This document shows, in pieces, positions 1 through 8,297 of a DNA stretch of 64,000 nt. Position numbers and translations under genes: made by a program. Position 1 is the stretch's first letter, and each line of letters opens with the position of its first letter. The notes below the pieces were generated by a model. That model saw only the letters and a list, made by a program, of their open reading frames with translations, did no database searches and was not told the origin of the DNA. Source of the DNA: Clostridium sartagoforme (lineage in GTDB: Bacteria > Bacillota > Clostridia > Clostridiales > Clostridiaceae); assembly GCF_004794105.1 (NCBI RefSeq), contig NZ_SRYR01000002.1, positions 289,478 through 353,477 of the forward strand. The letters run 5' to 3'.

Positions 1-783
1 GTGGGGATAATAGGATCTAATGGAGCGGGGAAGACGACTTTAGTAAAGTCAATATTAGGACTTATTAAGTATAATGGTTCAATAAACACAAAGGTAAAAC
101 CAGAAGAAATGTCAGCACATATGCAATTTAATAATTATGTTGATACAATGGCAGTTAAGCATGTTATTGAAGCAGTTTTAGATACAAAGATAAAAAATAA
201 TAAAGAGCTTCAAGAGTTAATTAATTTTTTTGATTTTAATTCTTGTTTAAATAAAAGGTATAGCACACTTTCTGGAGGACAAAAGCAAAGACTTACTATC
301 ATCTTAGTGTTAATTCAAGATGCGCCTTTAGCTTTCTTTGATGAAGTTACTTCAGGCCTTGATTTTGAAACAAGACAACAGCTAATGAGCAAGATTGAAG
401 AATGGTATAGAAATAAAAATACTACTATTTGTATAGTTTCTCATTATTATGAGGAGTTAGAGCAGTTAACTAATAAGATATTAATATTAGAAAAGGGAAG
501 AGTAGTAGATTTTGGAGATAAGAAAGAATTATTTAGAAAGTACTGTGGTAAATCAATAATTATATTAGCTAATAATGATAAAAATCTAGAAATAACTAAA
601 AACTTTAGAAAAATTAAATCTCCAGATCACTTAATTGCAGTTTCTTGCATGAGTATTGAAGAGGAATTAGAAGTATCTAAGCTTTTAATTGAAAATGATA
701 TAAGCTTTAAGAGAAGTAACTCAGATATAGAAATAATGAGTATTAATGCAAAGAATAAGGCAAATAGTGAGGAGGTAGCTTAA
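1..783 (+). CDS. ABC transporter ATP-binding protein (5' truncated by window)
   Basis: This is the ATPase subunit of an ABC exporter; it hydrolyses ATP at the cytoplasmic face to power the permease encoded next. Visible motifs are Walker A (GSNGAGKTT, in the first 15 visible codons), the signature LSGGQKQR, Walker B followed by DE (LAFFDEVTSGLD) and the switch histidine in IVSHYYEEL. Walker A normally lies about 30-40 residues in, so the true start is upstream of the window. The C-terminal extension of about 75 residues after the nucleotide-binding domain is typical of ABC-2 drug or peptide exporters. The stop codon lies 1 base before the permease start, and the permease ribosome site is inside this gene, so the two are translationally coupled. 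The substrate cannot be told. Confidence 0.9.
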   Translation: MGIIGSNGAGKTTLVKSILGLIKYNGSINTKVKPEEMSAHMQFNNYVDTMAVKHVIEAVLDTKIKNNKELQELINFFDFNSCLNKRYSTLSGGQKQRLTIILVLIQDAPLAFFDEVTSGLDFETRQQLMSKIEEWYRNKNTTICIVSHYYEELEQLTNKILILEKGRVVDFGDKKELFRKYCGKSIIILANNDKNLEITKNFRKIKSPDHLIAVSCMSIEEELEVSKLLIENDISFKRSNSDIEIMSINAKNKANSEEVA

Positions 784-784
784 A

Positions 785-1603
785 ATGAAAGAGAAATTAT
801 TTAAAAGTAGCTTAATTAAATATGAGTTTAGAAATATAGTAGGTAATATATTTACAGGAGTTTTTGGAGTTATTTTCCCAATATTTATGTCAATTTTCTT
901 AGGAGCAATAATTGGAGGTAAGGTTCCTGAAGAAGCGAGAACAGCAGTAGTTACTAATATTTTTATAAGTAATAGCATGATGATTCCACTAGCTACAGTT
1001 TTTATTGGATATTCAGCAACTTTTTCTCAAGAGCTAGAAAAAAATATTCCTCTTAGATTTAGGCTTTTTGGATATAAAGAAAGGACTTTAGTAGCATCTA
1101 AAATAATTGCATATTTAATTTTTATGACAATAGCATTAACTATATATACAACAGTATCTTTTATAGCACTTGATATACAAGTTCCATCTCTAAGCTCAGC
1201 TTTAGTTTTAATAGGATCATTATATTTAATTGCTATAATATTCTTTATTTTATCTCATGGTATTTCTTTAATTATAAAGAAGTTTGGACCAACTTATGCA
1301 ATTACTATGATTTTATACTTTGGAATAATGATTTTAAGTGGTATGTTTGGAGTTCAAGCAAAAGATTTCCCAGAACCTTTAATGAAGGTAGCGTATTTAT
1401 TCCCAACAACTTATGTGGCAGGAGACTTCGTTGATTTCTGGCAAAAAGGTAGCTATAACTTTATGCCGTATATTCAATCCTTATTATTATTCTTAGCAGT
1501 AGCATTAATTATTTTAATAATAGCTATAAATAAAGATTCTAGACTTAGCCATAGTGCTAAAGTATCTGTAAATAAAGGTAATAAAGTTTCAGTTAATAAA
1601 TAG
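785..1603 (+). CDS. ABC-2 type transporter permease
   Basis: Membrane subunit of the exporter formed with the preceding ATPase. The 272-residue product has about six hydrophobic segments: around residues 20-45, 60-80, 105-130, 135-160, 170-190 and 230-250. This matches the ABC-2 permease layout. GGAGG sits 10 bases upstream, inside the end of the ATPase gene. The C-terminus ends in a duplicated motif, KVSVNKGNKVSVNK, probably from a short tandem duplication at the DNA level. No substrate can be assigned; antibiotic or peptide export is usual for the family. Confidence 0.88.
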   Translation: MKEKLFKSSLIKYEFRNIVGNIFTGVFGVIFPIFMSIFLGAIIGGKVPEEARTAVVTNIFISNSMMIPLATVFIGYSATFSQELEKNIPLRFRLFGYKERTLVASKIIAYLIFMTIALTIYTTVSFIALDIQVPSLSSALVLIGSLYLIAIIFFILSHGISLIIKKFGPTYAITMILYFGIMILSGMFGVQAKDFPEPLMKVAYLFPTTYVAGDFVDFWQKGSYNFMPYIQSLLLFLAVALIILIIAINKDSRLSHSAKVSVNKGNKVSVNK

Positions 1604-1610
1604 GCTGGTG

Positions 1611-1753
1611 CTGCTATACAATGAAAAATTAAGAATTAAGAATTAAGAATGAAGAATGAAAAATTAATGAGAAAACTCCTGTAGGAGTTTTAGAGAGTAA
1701 TTAATTTTAGCAATTCTTCATTTTTAATTTAGGATATTTCTGCGACAGCCTCA
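1611..1753. repeat. Dispersed MITE-like repeat with GCTG..CGACAGC ends
   Basis: A non-coding block of about 140 bp. It starts GCTGGTGCTGCTATACAATG, carries tandem AAGAATT-type heptamers and an internal AAAACTCC-tgta-GGAGTTTT hairpin (1672-1691), and ends in TGCGACAGCC, the reverse complement of the ends of related copies at 12151 (GCTGTCGCACAATG) and 54669 (GCTGTCGCGCAATG). The inverted ends and multiple copies suggest a small non-autonomous mobile repeat. It may also serve as the terminator of the ABC operon. The rest of the gap to 2075 holds the two hairpins listed separately and no gene. Confidence 0.6.
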
Positions 1754-1947
1754 TTAATGATTATAAGTATATCTTTAGTTCCTTAATAGTTTAAATATCA
1801 AAAATATCAGGAGCTATTTTGATATTGAGTATTCATGAATGGATTTGATTTTCAATCCTTTTCTTTTGTAACATTATGTTAATTGAAAAAAATCAATGAT
1901 AAAATTCATTTATAATGTTATAATCAATTAGCGAAATAGAAAGTATG

Positions 1948-2005
1948 CATATGTAAGTTTGCTTATTAGGTCGTTTTGCTACAAGTCATTACAAACTTAC
2001 ATATG
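1948..2005. promoter_or_regulatory. Large inverted repeat upstream of ygiQ
   Basis: CATATGTAAGTTTG (1948-1961) and its exact complement (1992-2005) form a 14-bp stem around a 30-nt loop. There is no U-run after it, so it is not a simple terminator. It may be an operator or an mRNA leader structure of the ygiQ transcript. Confidence 0.45.
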
Positions 2006-2029
2006 TGTACTCAATAACTGAAGAAGGAG

Positions 2030-2063
2030 TTTATAATTTTATAAATTCCTATAAAATTATAAA
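2030..2063 (+). promoter_or_regulatory. A/T hairpin abutting the ygiQ ribosome site
   Basis: TTTATAATTTTATA (2030-2043), six loop bases and the exact complement (2050-2063) form a 14-bp stem that ends just before the weak ribosome site GTAGGTG and 12 bases before the ATG. A consensus-like AAGGAG lies at the 5' foot of the stem. The structure could influence translation or stability of the mRNA; this is inference. Confidence 0.4.
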
Positions 2064-2075
2064 GTAGGTGTTTAA

Positions 2076-4112
2076 ATGTCAAATAATAGATTTCTACCAA
2101 TAAGTAAAGAGGATATGAATGAACGTGGATGGGATCAATGTGACTTTATCATAGTTACAGGGGATGCCTATATAGACCACCACAGTTTTGGAACAGCAAT
2201 TATTTCTAGAGTATTAGAGGATGCAGGATATAAGGTTGGTATTATTCCACAACCAGATTGGCATAGTTTAGATGACTTTATGAAGCTTGGAAGACCAAGG
2301 CTTGCTTTCTTAGTTAATGGAGGAAACATGGATTCTATGGTTAACCATTATACTGTAAGCAAAAGACCTAGAGAAAAGGATCTTTATACTCCAGGTGGTA
2401 AAATGGGAGCAAGACCAGATAGGGCAACAATAGTTTACTGTAATAAAATAAGAGAAGCATATAAAAATATTAATGTAGTTATAGGGGGAGTTGAGGCAAG
2501 CTTAAGAAGAATGGCTCACTATGATTACTGGGGAGATAATGTAAGAAATTCTATATTAATAGATAGTGGAGCAGATCTTTTAATATATGGAATGAGTGAA
2601 AAGCAAATTGTTGAAGTTGCTAATGCTTTAAATGATGGCTTTGACGCTAAATATATTAGACACGTTAATGGTACTACATATACTATAGATTCATTAGATG
2701 AAATATATGGTGATTATAAGCTATTACCATCAAAGAATGAAGTAACAAAGGATAAGATGAAATATGCTGAAGCCTTTAAAATTCAATATGAAGAACAAGA
2801 TCCAGTAAGAGGTAAGATGTTAGTTCAAAAGCATGGTGATAAATATGTAGTAAGTAATACACCAGAAATGCCTCTAACTAGAGAAGAGCTTGATAGGGTA
2901 TATGCACTTCCATATACTAAGGAAAGCCATCCCATATATGATGAATTTGGTGGAATTGCAGCTTTAGAAGAAGTAAAGTTTAGTATAGTTAGTTCAAGAG
3001 GGTGTTTTGGTAACTGTTCATTTTGTGCTATAACTTTCCACCAAGGGAGAGCAGTACAAAGTAGAAGTGAAGCTTCTATCTTAGATGAAGCAGTTGAAAT
3101 AACTAACCTTAAAGACTTTAAGGGATATATTCATGATGTTGGAGGCCCAACAGCAAACTTTAGAAAGCCTGCTTGTAAGACTCAGCTTACTATAGGGGCA
3201 TGTAAATCTAAACAATGCTTAACTCCAAAACCATGTAAGAACTTAATAGTAGATCATAGTGAATACTTAGGATTACTTAGAAAAATAAGAAAGTTACCTA
3301 AGGTAAAGAAGGCCTTTGTGCGTTCAGGTTTAAGATACGATTATATAATGGCTGATAAAAATGATACTTTCTTTAGAGAACTTGTTGAGCATCATGTAAG
3401 TGGACAATTAAAAGTTGCTCCAGAACACGTTGCAGCAAATACTTTAAAATATATGGGTAAGCCAGCAGGTGATACTTATGATAAGTTTAGAGAAAAGTTC
3501 TTTAAGATAAATAAGCAATTAGGTAAGGAACAATATTTAATTCCATACTTAATGTCGAGCCATCCAGGTAGTGGATTAAATGAAGCAATAGAACTTGCTG
3601 AGTATTTAAGAGATACTAAGTATCAACCAGAACAAGTTCAAGACTTCTATCCAACTCCAGGAACATTATCAACAGCTATGTTCTATACAGGAATTAACCC
3701 AATAACAGGTGAAGAAGTATATATTCCAAAGACTAGAGAAGAAAAAGCTATGCAAAGAGCCCTTCTTCAATTTAAAAATCCTAAGAACTATAACTTAGTT
3801 CATGATGCTTTAGTTAAGGCTGGAAGAGAAGATTTAATAGGAAATGGTCCAAAGTGCTTAATCAAATCAAAGGCTGATAGATATATGGCTAAGATGAAAA
3901 GAGAAGAAGCAATAGCAAGAGGAAGTTCAAATAGAGGAAAACAAGGCTCTAAGTCAAAATCTTCTTCAAAACCATCTGGAAAAGTGAGTAGTAAATCAAA
4001 TTCAAAGCCTTCAAATAGTAAAACTTCATCAAAAGGAAAATTTGGAGATTTTAAAGGTAAGACTTCTAAGCCAAAAAGTAATAAGGGTGGCAGTAGAAGA
4101 CAAGGAAGATAA
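2076..4112 (+). CDS. ygiQ: YgiQ family radical SAM protein (UPF0313)
   Basis: A radical S-adenosylmethionine protein of the YgiQ/UPF0313 family; its reaction is not established. The 678-residue product has the N-terminal family domain and then the cluster-binding CxxxCxxC motif at C310, C314 and C317 ([10 protein letters not shown]), which would bind the [4Fe-4S] cluster that cleaves SAM. A second Cys-rich stretch follows ([17 protein letters not shown], about residues 365-390), as is usual in this family. The last 70 residues are a low-complexity tail of Ser, Lys and Gly, likely disordered and positively charged, perhaps RNA- or membrane-surface-contacting. Translation starts at ATG after GTAGGTG. 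The gene is followed closely by the alarmone synthetase gene. Confidence 0.92.
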   Translation: MSNNRFLPISKEDMNERGWDQCDFIIVTGDAYIDHHSFGTAIISRVLEDAGYKVGIIPQPDWHSLDDFMKLGRPRLAFLVNGGNMDSMVNHYTVSKRPREKDLYTPGGKMGARPDRATIVYCNKIREAYKNINVVIGGVEASLRRMAHYDYWGDNVRNSILIDSGADLLIYGMSEKQIVEVANALNDGFDAKYIRHVNGTTYTIDSLDEIYGDYKLLPSKNEVTKDKMKYAEAFKIQYEEQDPVRGKMLVQKHGDKYVVSNTPEMPLTREELDRVYALPYTKESHPIYDEFGGIAALEEVKFSIVSSRGCFGNCSFCAITFHQGRAVQSRSEASILDEAVEITNLKDFKGYIHDVGGPTANFRKPACKTQLTIGACKSKQCLTPKPCKNLIVDHSEYLGLLRKIRKLPKVKKAFVRSGLRYDYIMADKNDTFFRELVEHHVSGQLKVAPEHVAANTLKYMGKPAGDTYDKFREKFFKINKQLGKEQYLIPYLMSSHPGSGLNEAIELAEYLRDTKYQPEQVQDFYPTPGTLSTAMFYTGINPITGEEVYIPKTREEKAMQRALLQFKNPKNYNLVHDALVKAGREDLIGNGPKCLIKSKADRYMAKMKREEAIARGSSNRGKQGSKSKSSSKPSGKVSSKSNSKPSNSKTSSKGKFGDFKGKTSKPKSNKGGSRRQGR

Positions 4113-4158
4113 GTCATAATATAATTAAGTTAAGTCTATATCCAAAGGGGAAACATAA

Positions 4159-4971
4159 ATGAAGAAGAGTTTTAAGATAGATGAATTTTTATTGAAATAT
4201 CCGCATGTAGAGCAAATAATTGAAGAAAAGAATATAGATACTGAGGTTTTAAAGGATATTTATAACGACTTTGTAGATTATAAAGTATCTTATGAAAATC
4301 AAGCAGGGTTTATAGCTAATATATTACGTTCTCAGCCAATGATTCATTCAGTAAAATCTAGAATAAAAGAACCAGATAGATTAATAGAAAAAATTATAAG
4401 AAAAACTGAAGATAGAAGATTAAAATATGGTGATGACTTTCAATTTAGCTTAAATAATTATAAAAATGAAATTAATGATTTAATCGGAATTAGAGTTATA
4501 CATATATTTAAGGATCAATGGCAGGATATTCATGAATTTATAACTAAGACTTGGAAGGTTATAGAAGTTACTGCAAATGTAAGAGAAGGGGATAATACTA
4601 AGAAGTTTGAAGAACTTAATATAGAAGTTAGGTCAAGAATATCAGGATATAGATCAGTTCACTACTTAGTTGAGTTTTATCCAACTAATGAAAAAGTAAT
4701 AGCTGAAATTCAAGTAAGAACAATATTTGAAGAAGGTTATGGTGAAATAGATCATAGACTTAGATATTCCCATATAGAAATCCCAGAAATCTTAAAATCA
4801 AATCTTCTTTTATTTAATAGAATTGTAGGAAGTGCAGATGAAATGGCTTCTTTAATTAATGACCTTAGTAAAGAATGGGTTAGTAAAGAAGAAGAGCTTT
4901 TAAAAATAATTGAAGAACAGAAAGAAGAAATTGAACTTCTAAAAAAATCTCTGAATACAAAAAATAATTAA
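4159..4971 (+). CDS. Small alarmone (p)ppGpp synthetase, RelA/SpoT domain
   Basis: Predicted GTP pyrophosphokinase that transfers pyrophosphate from ATP to GTP/GDP. The 270-residue protein has only the synthetase domain: the substrate-binding stretch HSVKSRIKEPDRL (about residues 68-80), DLIGIRV with the catalytic region (about 112-118), GYRSVHYLV and EIQVRTIFEEGYGEIDH. There is no HD hydrolase domain or TGS/ACT region, so it belongs with the small alarmone synthetases. A short coiled coil rich in Glu and Lys closes the protein (about 235-265). It starts after AAAGGGG, 46 bases behind ygiQ, and ends just before a strong terminator. RelP/RelQ-like identity is not resolved. Confidence 0.88.
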   Translation: MKKSFKIDEFLLKYPHVEQIIEEKNIDTEVLKDIYNDFVDYKVSYENQAGFIANILRSQPMIHSVKSRIKEPDRLIEKIIRKTEDRRLKYGDDFQFSLNNYKNEINDLIGIRVIHIFKDQWQDIHEFITKTWKVIEVTANVREGDNTKKFEELNIEVRSRISGYRSVHYLVEFYPTNEKVIAEIQVRTIFEEGYGEIDHRLRYSHIEIPEILKSNLLLFNRIVGSADEMASLINDLSKEWVSKEEELLKIIEEQKEEIELLKKSLNTKNN

Positions 4972-4982
4972 ATAAGAGAAAG

Positions 4983-5018
4983 CTCAACTCCTTAAATCAT
5001 TGAGGAGTTGAGTCTTTT
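4983..5018 (+). terminator. Rho-independent terminator
   Basis: CTCAACTCCT and AGGAGTTGAG form a 10-bp stem followed by a T-run. It closes the ygiQ-alarmone synthetase unit. Confidence 0.9.
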
Positions 5019-5176
5019 TTATTTTTATAATAGAAAAACTTTAGATACTATGAATATTAAAAATTTAGAAGTGTAATATCAGTAATTTTAAAAAGCATAT
5101 TCTATTCAAAATGAGGATAATTATGATAAAATTAGCAAGGGGACAAGATTAAAATAATGGTTAAGGAGGAATAATA

Positions 5177-5764
5177 ATGAATATTAAAAATCTTATTTTA
5201 AAGAATAAGAGAATTGCTATTTGTTTAGTTGTTGCTTTAGGTTTTGGAATCGCTGGTGGAGCTAGTAATATGCCACAAGCTGATTATAATAATTTAGTTG
5301 TTCAAAAGGAGCAATTAGATGATAAAATAATAGCATTAGATAAGCAGTTAGAGGAAAATAAAAGCAAAGTTGATGAACTTCAGGCAAAGAAAGATGAAGC
5401 AGAAAGAATAGCTAAGGCAGAAGCAGAAAGAAAGGCTAAAGAAGAAGCTAAAGCAAAAGCAGAAGCAGAGGCTAAGGCAGAAGCAGAAAGGCTTGCAAAA
5501 GAAGAGGCAGATAGATTAGCAAGAGAAGAAGCTGAAAGATTTGCTCAAGCAGAGCAAAATTCGAATTATTATGTTTCAAGTGGAAGTAATGGAGGAAGTG
5601 TCCAAGAAGAAGCACCAATTGGGACAATGGTATGGTTATCAGCAACTGGTGAAAAATATCATTCAAGAAATAATTGTGGAAGAATGAATCCTTCAAAGGC
5701 TAGGCAAGTGACTCTTGAAAGTGCAAGGTCACAAGGATTTGAAGCCTGTTCAAAATGTTATTAG
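5177..5764 (+). CDS. Membrane-anchored coiled-coil protein with C-terminal Cys/His metal-binding domain
   Basis: Function unknown. The 195-residue product has a short basic N-terminus and one hydrophobic segment (about residues 13-28), so it is anchored or exported. A long Ala/Glu/Lys coiled coil follows (about 35-125). The last 45 residues carry the pattern KYHSRNNCGRM..ARQVTLESA..GFEACSKCY. This C-terminal Cys/His module is seen at the ends of many secreted clostridial and bacillar proteins and nucleases and probably binds zinc. The start is supported by AAGGAGGA 8 bases upstream. A shorter protein of similar plan is encoded next (5929-6276). Confidence 0.8.
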   Translation: MNIKNLILKNKRIAICLVVALGFGIAGGASNMPQADYNNLVVQKEQLDDKIIALDKQLEENKSKVDELQAKKDEAERIAKAEAERKAKEEAKAKAEAEAKAEAERLAKEEADRLAREEAERFAQAEQNSNYYVSSGSNGGSVQEEAPIGTMVWLSATGEKYHSRNNCGRMNPSKARQVTLESARSQGFEACSKCY

Positions 5765-5928
5765 AGTGTGATTAGTACGAGATTTAGTTTTAGAAAATAA
5801 ATTAATATAGGGAAAATATAAGGATAAACCTTTTAATTAATTATAGAGTTATTTTTTTCCATTGGTGTTAAAAGTGAATGAGTTAGTATTAATAGATAAG
5901 ATGTTAAGATATATGGAGGTAATGAACT

Positions 5929-6276
5929 TTGGGATATCAAAAACAAATATATAGTAATAATGATAAGGAAAGTAATTTTGATAATACAGCAGATCAATAT
6001 GAAGTTAATATAGAAGTAAAAGAGCCTGACTTTGAAGGTAATGCAGTTGTAAAGAAGCCTAACTTTTTTAGAAGATTCTACAAAGAAATTATAGTAATAT
6101 TTATTGGAATTTTAATTGGGAATTCAATTGGTGGAATAGGCAAGGTTTCTACATCTACAGTTGATGAAATAAATATGCAAATAGAAGATAATACAAAGGT
6201 TATAAAAGATAAAGAAGCAGAATTAGAATTATTGCAGAATAAAAAAATAGAATTAGAAGAAAGTTTAAGAAACTAG
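5929..6276 (+). CDS. Small membrane protein with C-terminal coiled coil
   Basis: Not a recognised family. The 115-residue product begins at TTG, chosen because GGAGG lies 9 bases upstream; the nearby ATG at 5922 is in another frame and stops after 10 codons. An acidic and polar N-terminal half of about 55 residues precedes one transmembrane segment (about 58-75, EIIVIFIGILIGNSIGG). A Glu/Lys coiled coil follows (about 82-115). The membrane segment plus coiled coil resembles the first third of the preceding protein (GG, then a short linker, then VDEINMQIEDN versus YNNLVVQKEQLD). The pair may be paralogues or partners. A terminator follows. Confidence 0.72.
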   Translation: MGYQKQIYSNNDKESNFDNTADQYEVNIEVKEPDFEGNAVVKKPNFFRRFYKEIIVIFIGILIGNSIGGIGKVSTSTVDEINMQIEDNTKVIKDKEAELELLQNKKIELEESLRN

Positions 6277-6284
6277 ATTATAGT

Positions 6285-6318
6285 AAAAGGTGATAGATTA
6301 ATATCTATTACCTTTTTT
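6285..6318 (+). terminator. Rho-independent terminator
   Basis: AAAGGTGATAGAT pairs with ATCTATTACCTTT around a short loop and is followed by a T-run, directly after the small membrane protein gene. Confidence 0.85.
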
Positions 6319-6557
6319 ATTTTGGGTAAGTTAATGATATCTATGAAATCTTAGCTTTGCAATTTTTTTATAGGATCAATTACCTAAAATGCTCTCATTA
6401 AACAATGTTTTATTGATATTACACTAATTTGTAAAATGTATTTCAATTGAGATTGATAAAAAAATCTCAAGATTTTAATATAAAAGAATATTTTAGTTGC
6501 AAAGGGATAAAATATAATATTATTAATTTTATAACATGGGAAGAAGGAGTGTTAAGT

Positions 6558-7739
6558 ATGTCATTAGAAAGTATGATTCTTAAAAAATATTTTAAGAAAG
6601 AAGGTCAAGCGCCATTTAAAGTCATATTTAAAGATGGAAAAGTACTGAATATGGGGAATGGAGATCCTGAATTTGTAATTAAAGTAAATGGAGATATCGA
6701 TAAAAAATTACTACTTACTAGTACATCATTAGCCTTAGGTGAAGCTTATATGGACAAAAAGCTAGATATGGAGTCTGGGGACTTATATGATGCGCTAGAT
6801 ATTGTATTAGGGAAGTTAGATGATTTTGATGTTAACGAGAGTACATTGAGTAAATTAATATTTACATCAACATCTAAACAGAATCAAAAGAAAGAAGTAA
6901 CTTCGCATTATGATATAGGAAATGATTTTTATAGCCTTTGGTTAGACGAAACTATGAGCTATTCCTGTGCATACTTTAAAAATGAAGATGATACTTTATA
7001 TAAAGCACAAAAAAATAAAATTAATCATATATTAAAAAAAATGCAACTTCAAGAAGGTATGAGCTTACTAGATATAGGATGTGGATGGGGTTACTTACTT
7101 ATTGAAGCTGCTAAGAAATATAAAGTTCATGGAGTCGGAATTACTTTAAGTGAACAACAGTATTTAAAATTCAAGGAAAGAATTAAGGAAGAGAATTTAG
7201 AAGAATATTTAACAGTTGAATTAATGGATTATAGAGATTTAGAAAAGAGTAATTTAAAATTTGATAGAGTTGTAAGTGTAGGAATGCTTGAACATGTTGG
7301 AAGAGATAATTACAATCTTTTCTTTAAGAATGTGGATTCAGTGTTAAAAGATCAAGGATTATTTTTGTTACACTATATTAGTGGAAGAAAAGAGCATGCA
7401 GGAGATCCATGGATTAAAAAATATATATTTCCAGGTGGAGTTATCCCTAGTTTGAGAGAAATCATAAATTTAGGTAGTGAATTTGATTATTATACATTAG
7501 ATGTAGAAAGTTTAAGAAGACATTATCATAAAACATTACTTTGCTGGTATGATAATTATAAAAACAATATAGATAAGATTTCAGAAATGTTCGATGAAAG
7601 ATTTGTTAGAATGTGGGGATTGTATTTATCTGCTTGCGCTGCATCATTCAATAATGGAATGATTGATTTACATCAGATAGTATTTTCAAAAGGGAATAAT
7701 AACACACTAGAAATGACTAGAGATTATTTATATAAATAA
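6558..7739 (+). CDS. cfa: Cyclopropane-fatty-acyl-phospholipid synthase
   Basis: Predicted to transfer a methylene group from S-adenosylmethionine to unsaturated acyl chains of membrane phospholipids. The 393-residue length fits the family. The SAM-binding loop LLDIGCGWGY lies at about residues 170-179, preceded by the family signature SHYDIGNDFYSLWLDETMSY and followed by VSVGMLEHVG. The open frame extends 37 codons upstream to 6447, but the ATG at 6558 has AAGGAG 8 bases before it and gives the usual N-terminus, so I use it. It stands alone behind a terminator and before a hairpin-rich spacer. Confidence 0.93.
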   Translation: MSLESMILKKYFKKEGQAPFKVIFKDGKVLNMGNGDPEFVIKVNGDIDKKLLLTSTSLALGEAYMDKKLDMESGDLYDALDIVLGKLDDFDVNESTLSKLIFTSTSKQNQKKEVTSHYDIGNDFYSLWLDETMSYSCAYFKNEDDTLYKAQKNKINHILKKMQLQEGMSLLDIGCGWGYLLIEAAKKYKVHGVGITLSEQQYLKFKERIKEENLEEYLTVELMDYRDLEKSNLKFDRVVSVGMLEHVGRDNYNLFFKNVDSVLKDQGLFLLHYISGRKEHAGDPWIKKYIFPGGVIPSLREIINLGSEFDYYTLDVESLRRHYHKTLLCWYDNYKNNIDKISEMFDERFVRMWGLYLSACAASFNNGMIDLHQIVFSKGNNNTLEMTRDYLYK

Positions 7740-7744
7740 TATTT

Positions 7745-7814
7745 TAAATTTTGTGATACAAAATTTAAAATTGATAATGAATAATTAAGGATTTTTTCAT
7801 TAATTATTCATTAT
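7745..7814. repeat. Two adjacent inverted repeats
   Basis: TAAATTTTG-tgata-CAAAATTTA (7745-7767) is followed by a 15-bp stem, ATAATGAATAATTAA (7774-7788) with TTAATTATTCATTAT (7800-7814). The second is made of the AATGAATAATTAA type of sequence that recurs in the dispersed repeats at 1611, 12151 and 46757. It may terminate cfa. Confidence 0.55.
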
Positions 7815-7914
7815 TTTGCTTTGCAAAATTTTCTATTGACTAAATATAGTTTAAAGTTGAAATAATAAACTTATAATCAATTTGCTAAACTGAAGGGAGG
7901 CTAAAAAATTTCTA

Positions 7915-7977
7915 TTGACTAAACATAGATAATTATCTATATTTATATAAGGGTCATATATAGATGGTTGTCTATAT
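7915..7977 (+). promoter_or_regulatory. Promoter with ArsR-type operators
   Basis: TTGACT (7915-7920) and TATATT (7938-7943), spaced 17 bp, form a good sigma-A promoter. The spacer holds a perfect 16-bp palindrome, ATAGATAATTATCTAT (7925-7940), and a second inverted repeat, ATATAGA-N6-TCTATAT (7958-7977), lies just downstream. Both match the A/T-rich operators of ArsR/SmtB repressors, so the arsR gene that follows very likely represses its own operon here. A second TTGACT at 7836 repeats the same local sequence. Confidence 0.78.
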
Positions 7978-7999
7978 AAAATATATAAAGGTGATGGTT

Positions 8000-8278
8000 A
8001 TGACTAAAAAATACGAAAAAAATATTAAAATATTAAAAGCATTAAGTGAAGTGAATAGGCTTAAGATTGTGGATATGCTTTCATCTGGGGAAAAATGTGC
8101 ATGTATAATACTCGAGAGCTTTAAGTTTACTCAGCCAACATTATCTCATCATATGAAGGTTCTTATGGATTCTGGAATTGTAAAATGCAGAAAAGAAGGA
8201 ACTTGGATACATTATAGATTAGATAAAGAATTATGTGATGAAGTTTTAGATTTTTTAAATGAAATATTAAAGGAATAA
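8000..8278 (+). CDS. ArsR/SmtB family metal(loid)-responsive repressor
   Basis: Winged-helix repressor that leaves DNA on binding a metal or metalloid. The 92-residue product has CAC at C33 and C35 (GEKCACIILESF), in the position of the arsenic-sensing CxC of ArsR, then the recognition helix QPTLSHHMKVLMDSG and the wing KEGTWIHYRL. The frame is open from 7964, but the ATG at 8000 is preferred because AAAGGTG lies just before it and the upstream ATG falls inside an operator. It is followed 19 bases later by the MATE gene. Arsenite or antimonite sensing is inferred from CxC only. Confidence 0.87.
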   Translation: MTKKYEKNIKILKALSEVNRLKIVDMLSSGEKCACIILESFKFTQPTLSHHMKVLMDSGIVKCRKEGTWIHYRLDKELCDEVLDFLNEILKE

Positions 8279-8297
8279 TTATAATTTAGGAGAGATT

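Noticed and set aside
3800..4117. 105-codon minus-strand frame opposite the YgiQ tail
   Set aside because: It is the antisense of the low-complexity Ser/Lys tail and reads as Leu/Phe-rich filler.
5922..5954. ATG at 5922 as start of the small membrane protein
   Set aside because: It is out of frame and meets a stop after ten codons; TTG 5929 has the proper spacing to GGAGG.
6447..6557. N-terminal extension of Cfa
   Set aside because: No ribosome site at 6447, and the extension has no family similarity; ATG 6558 has a good one.
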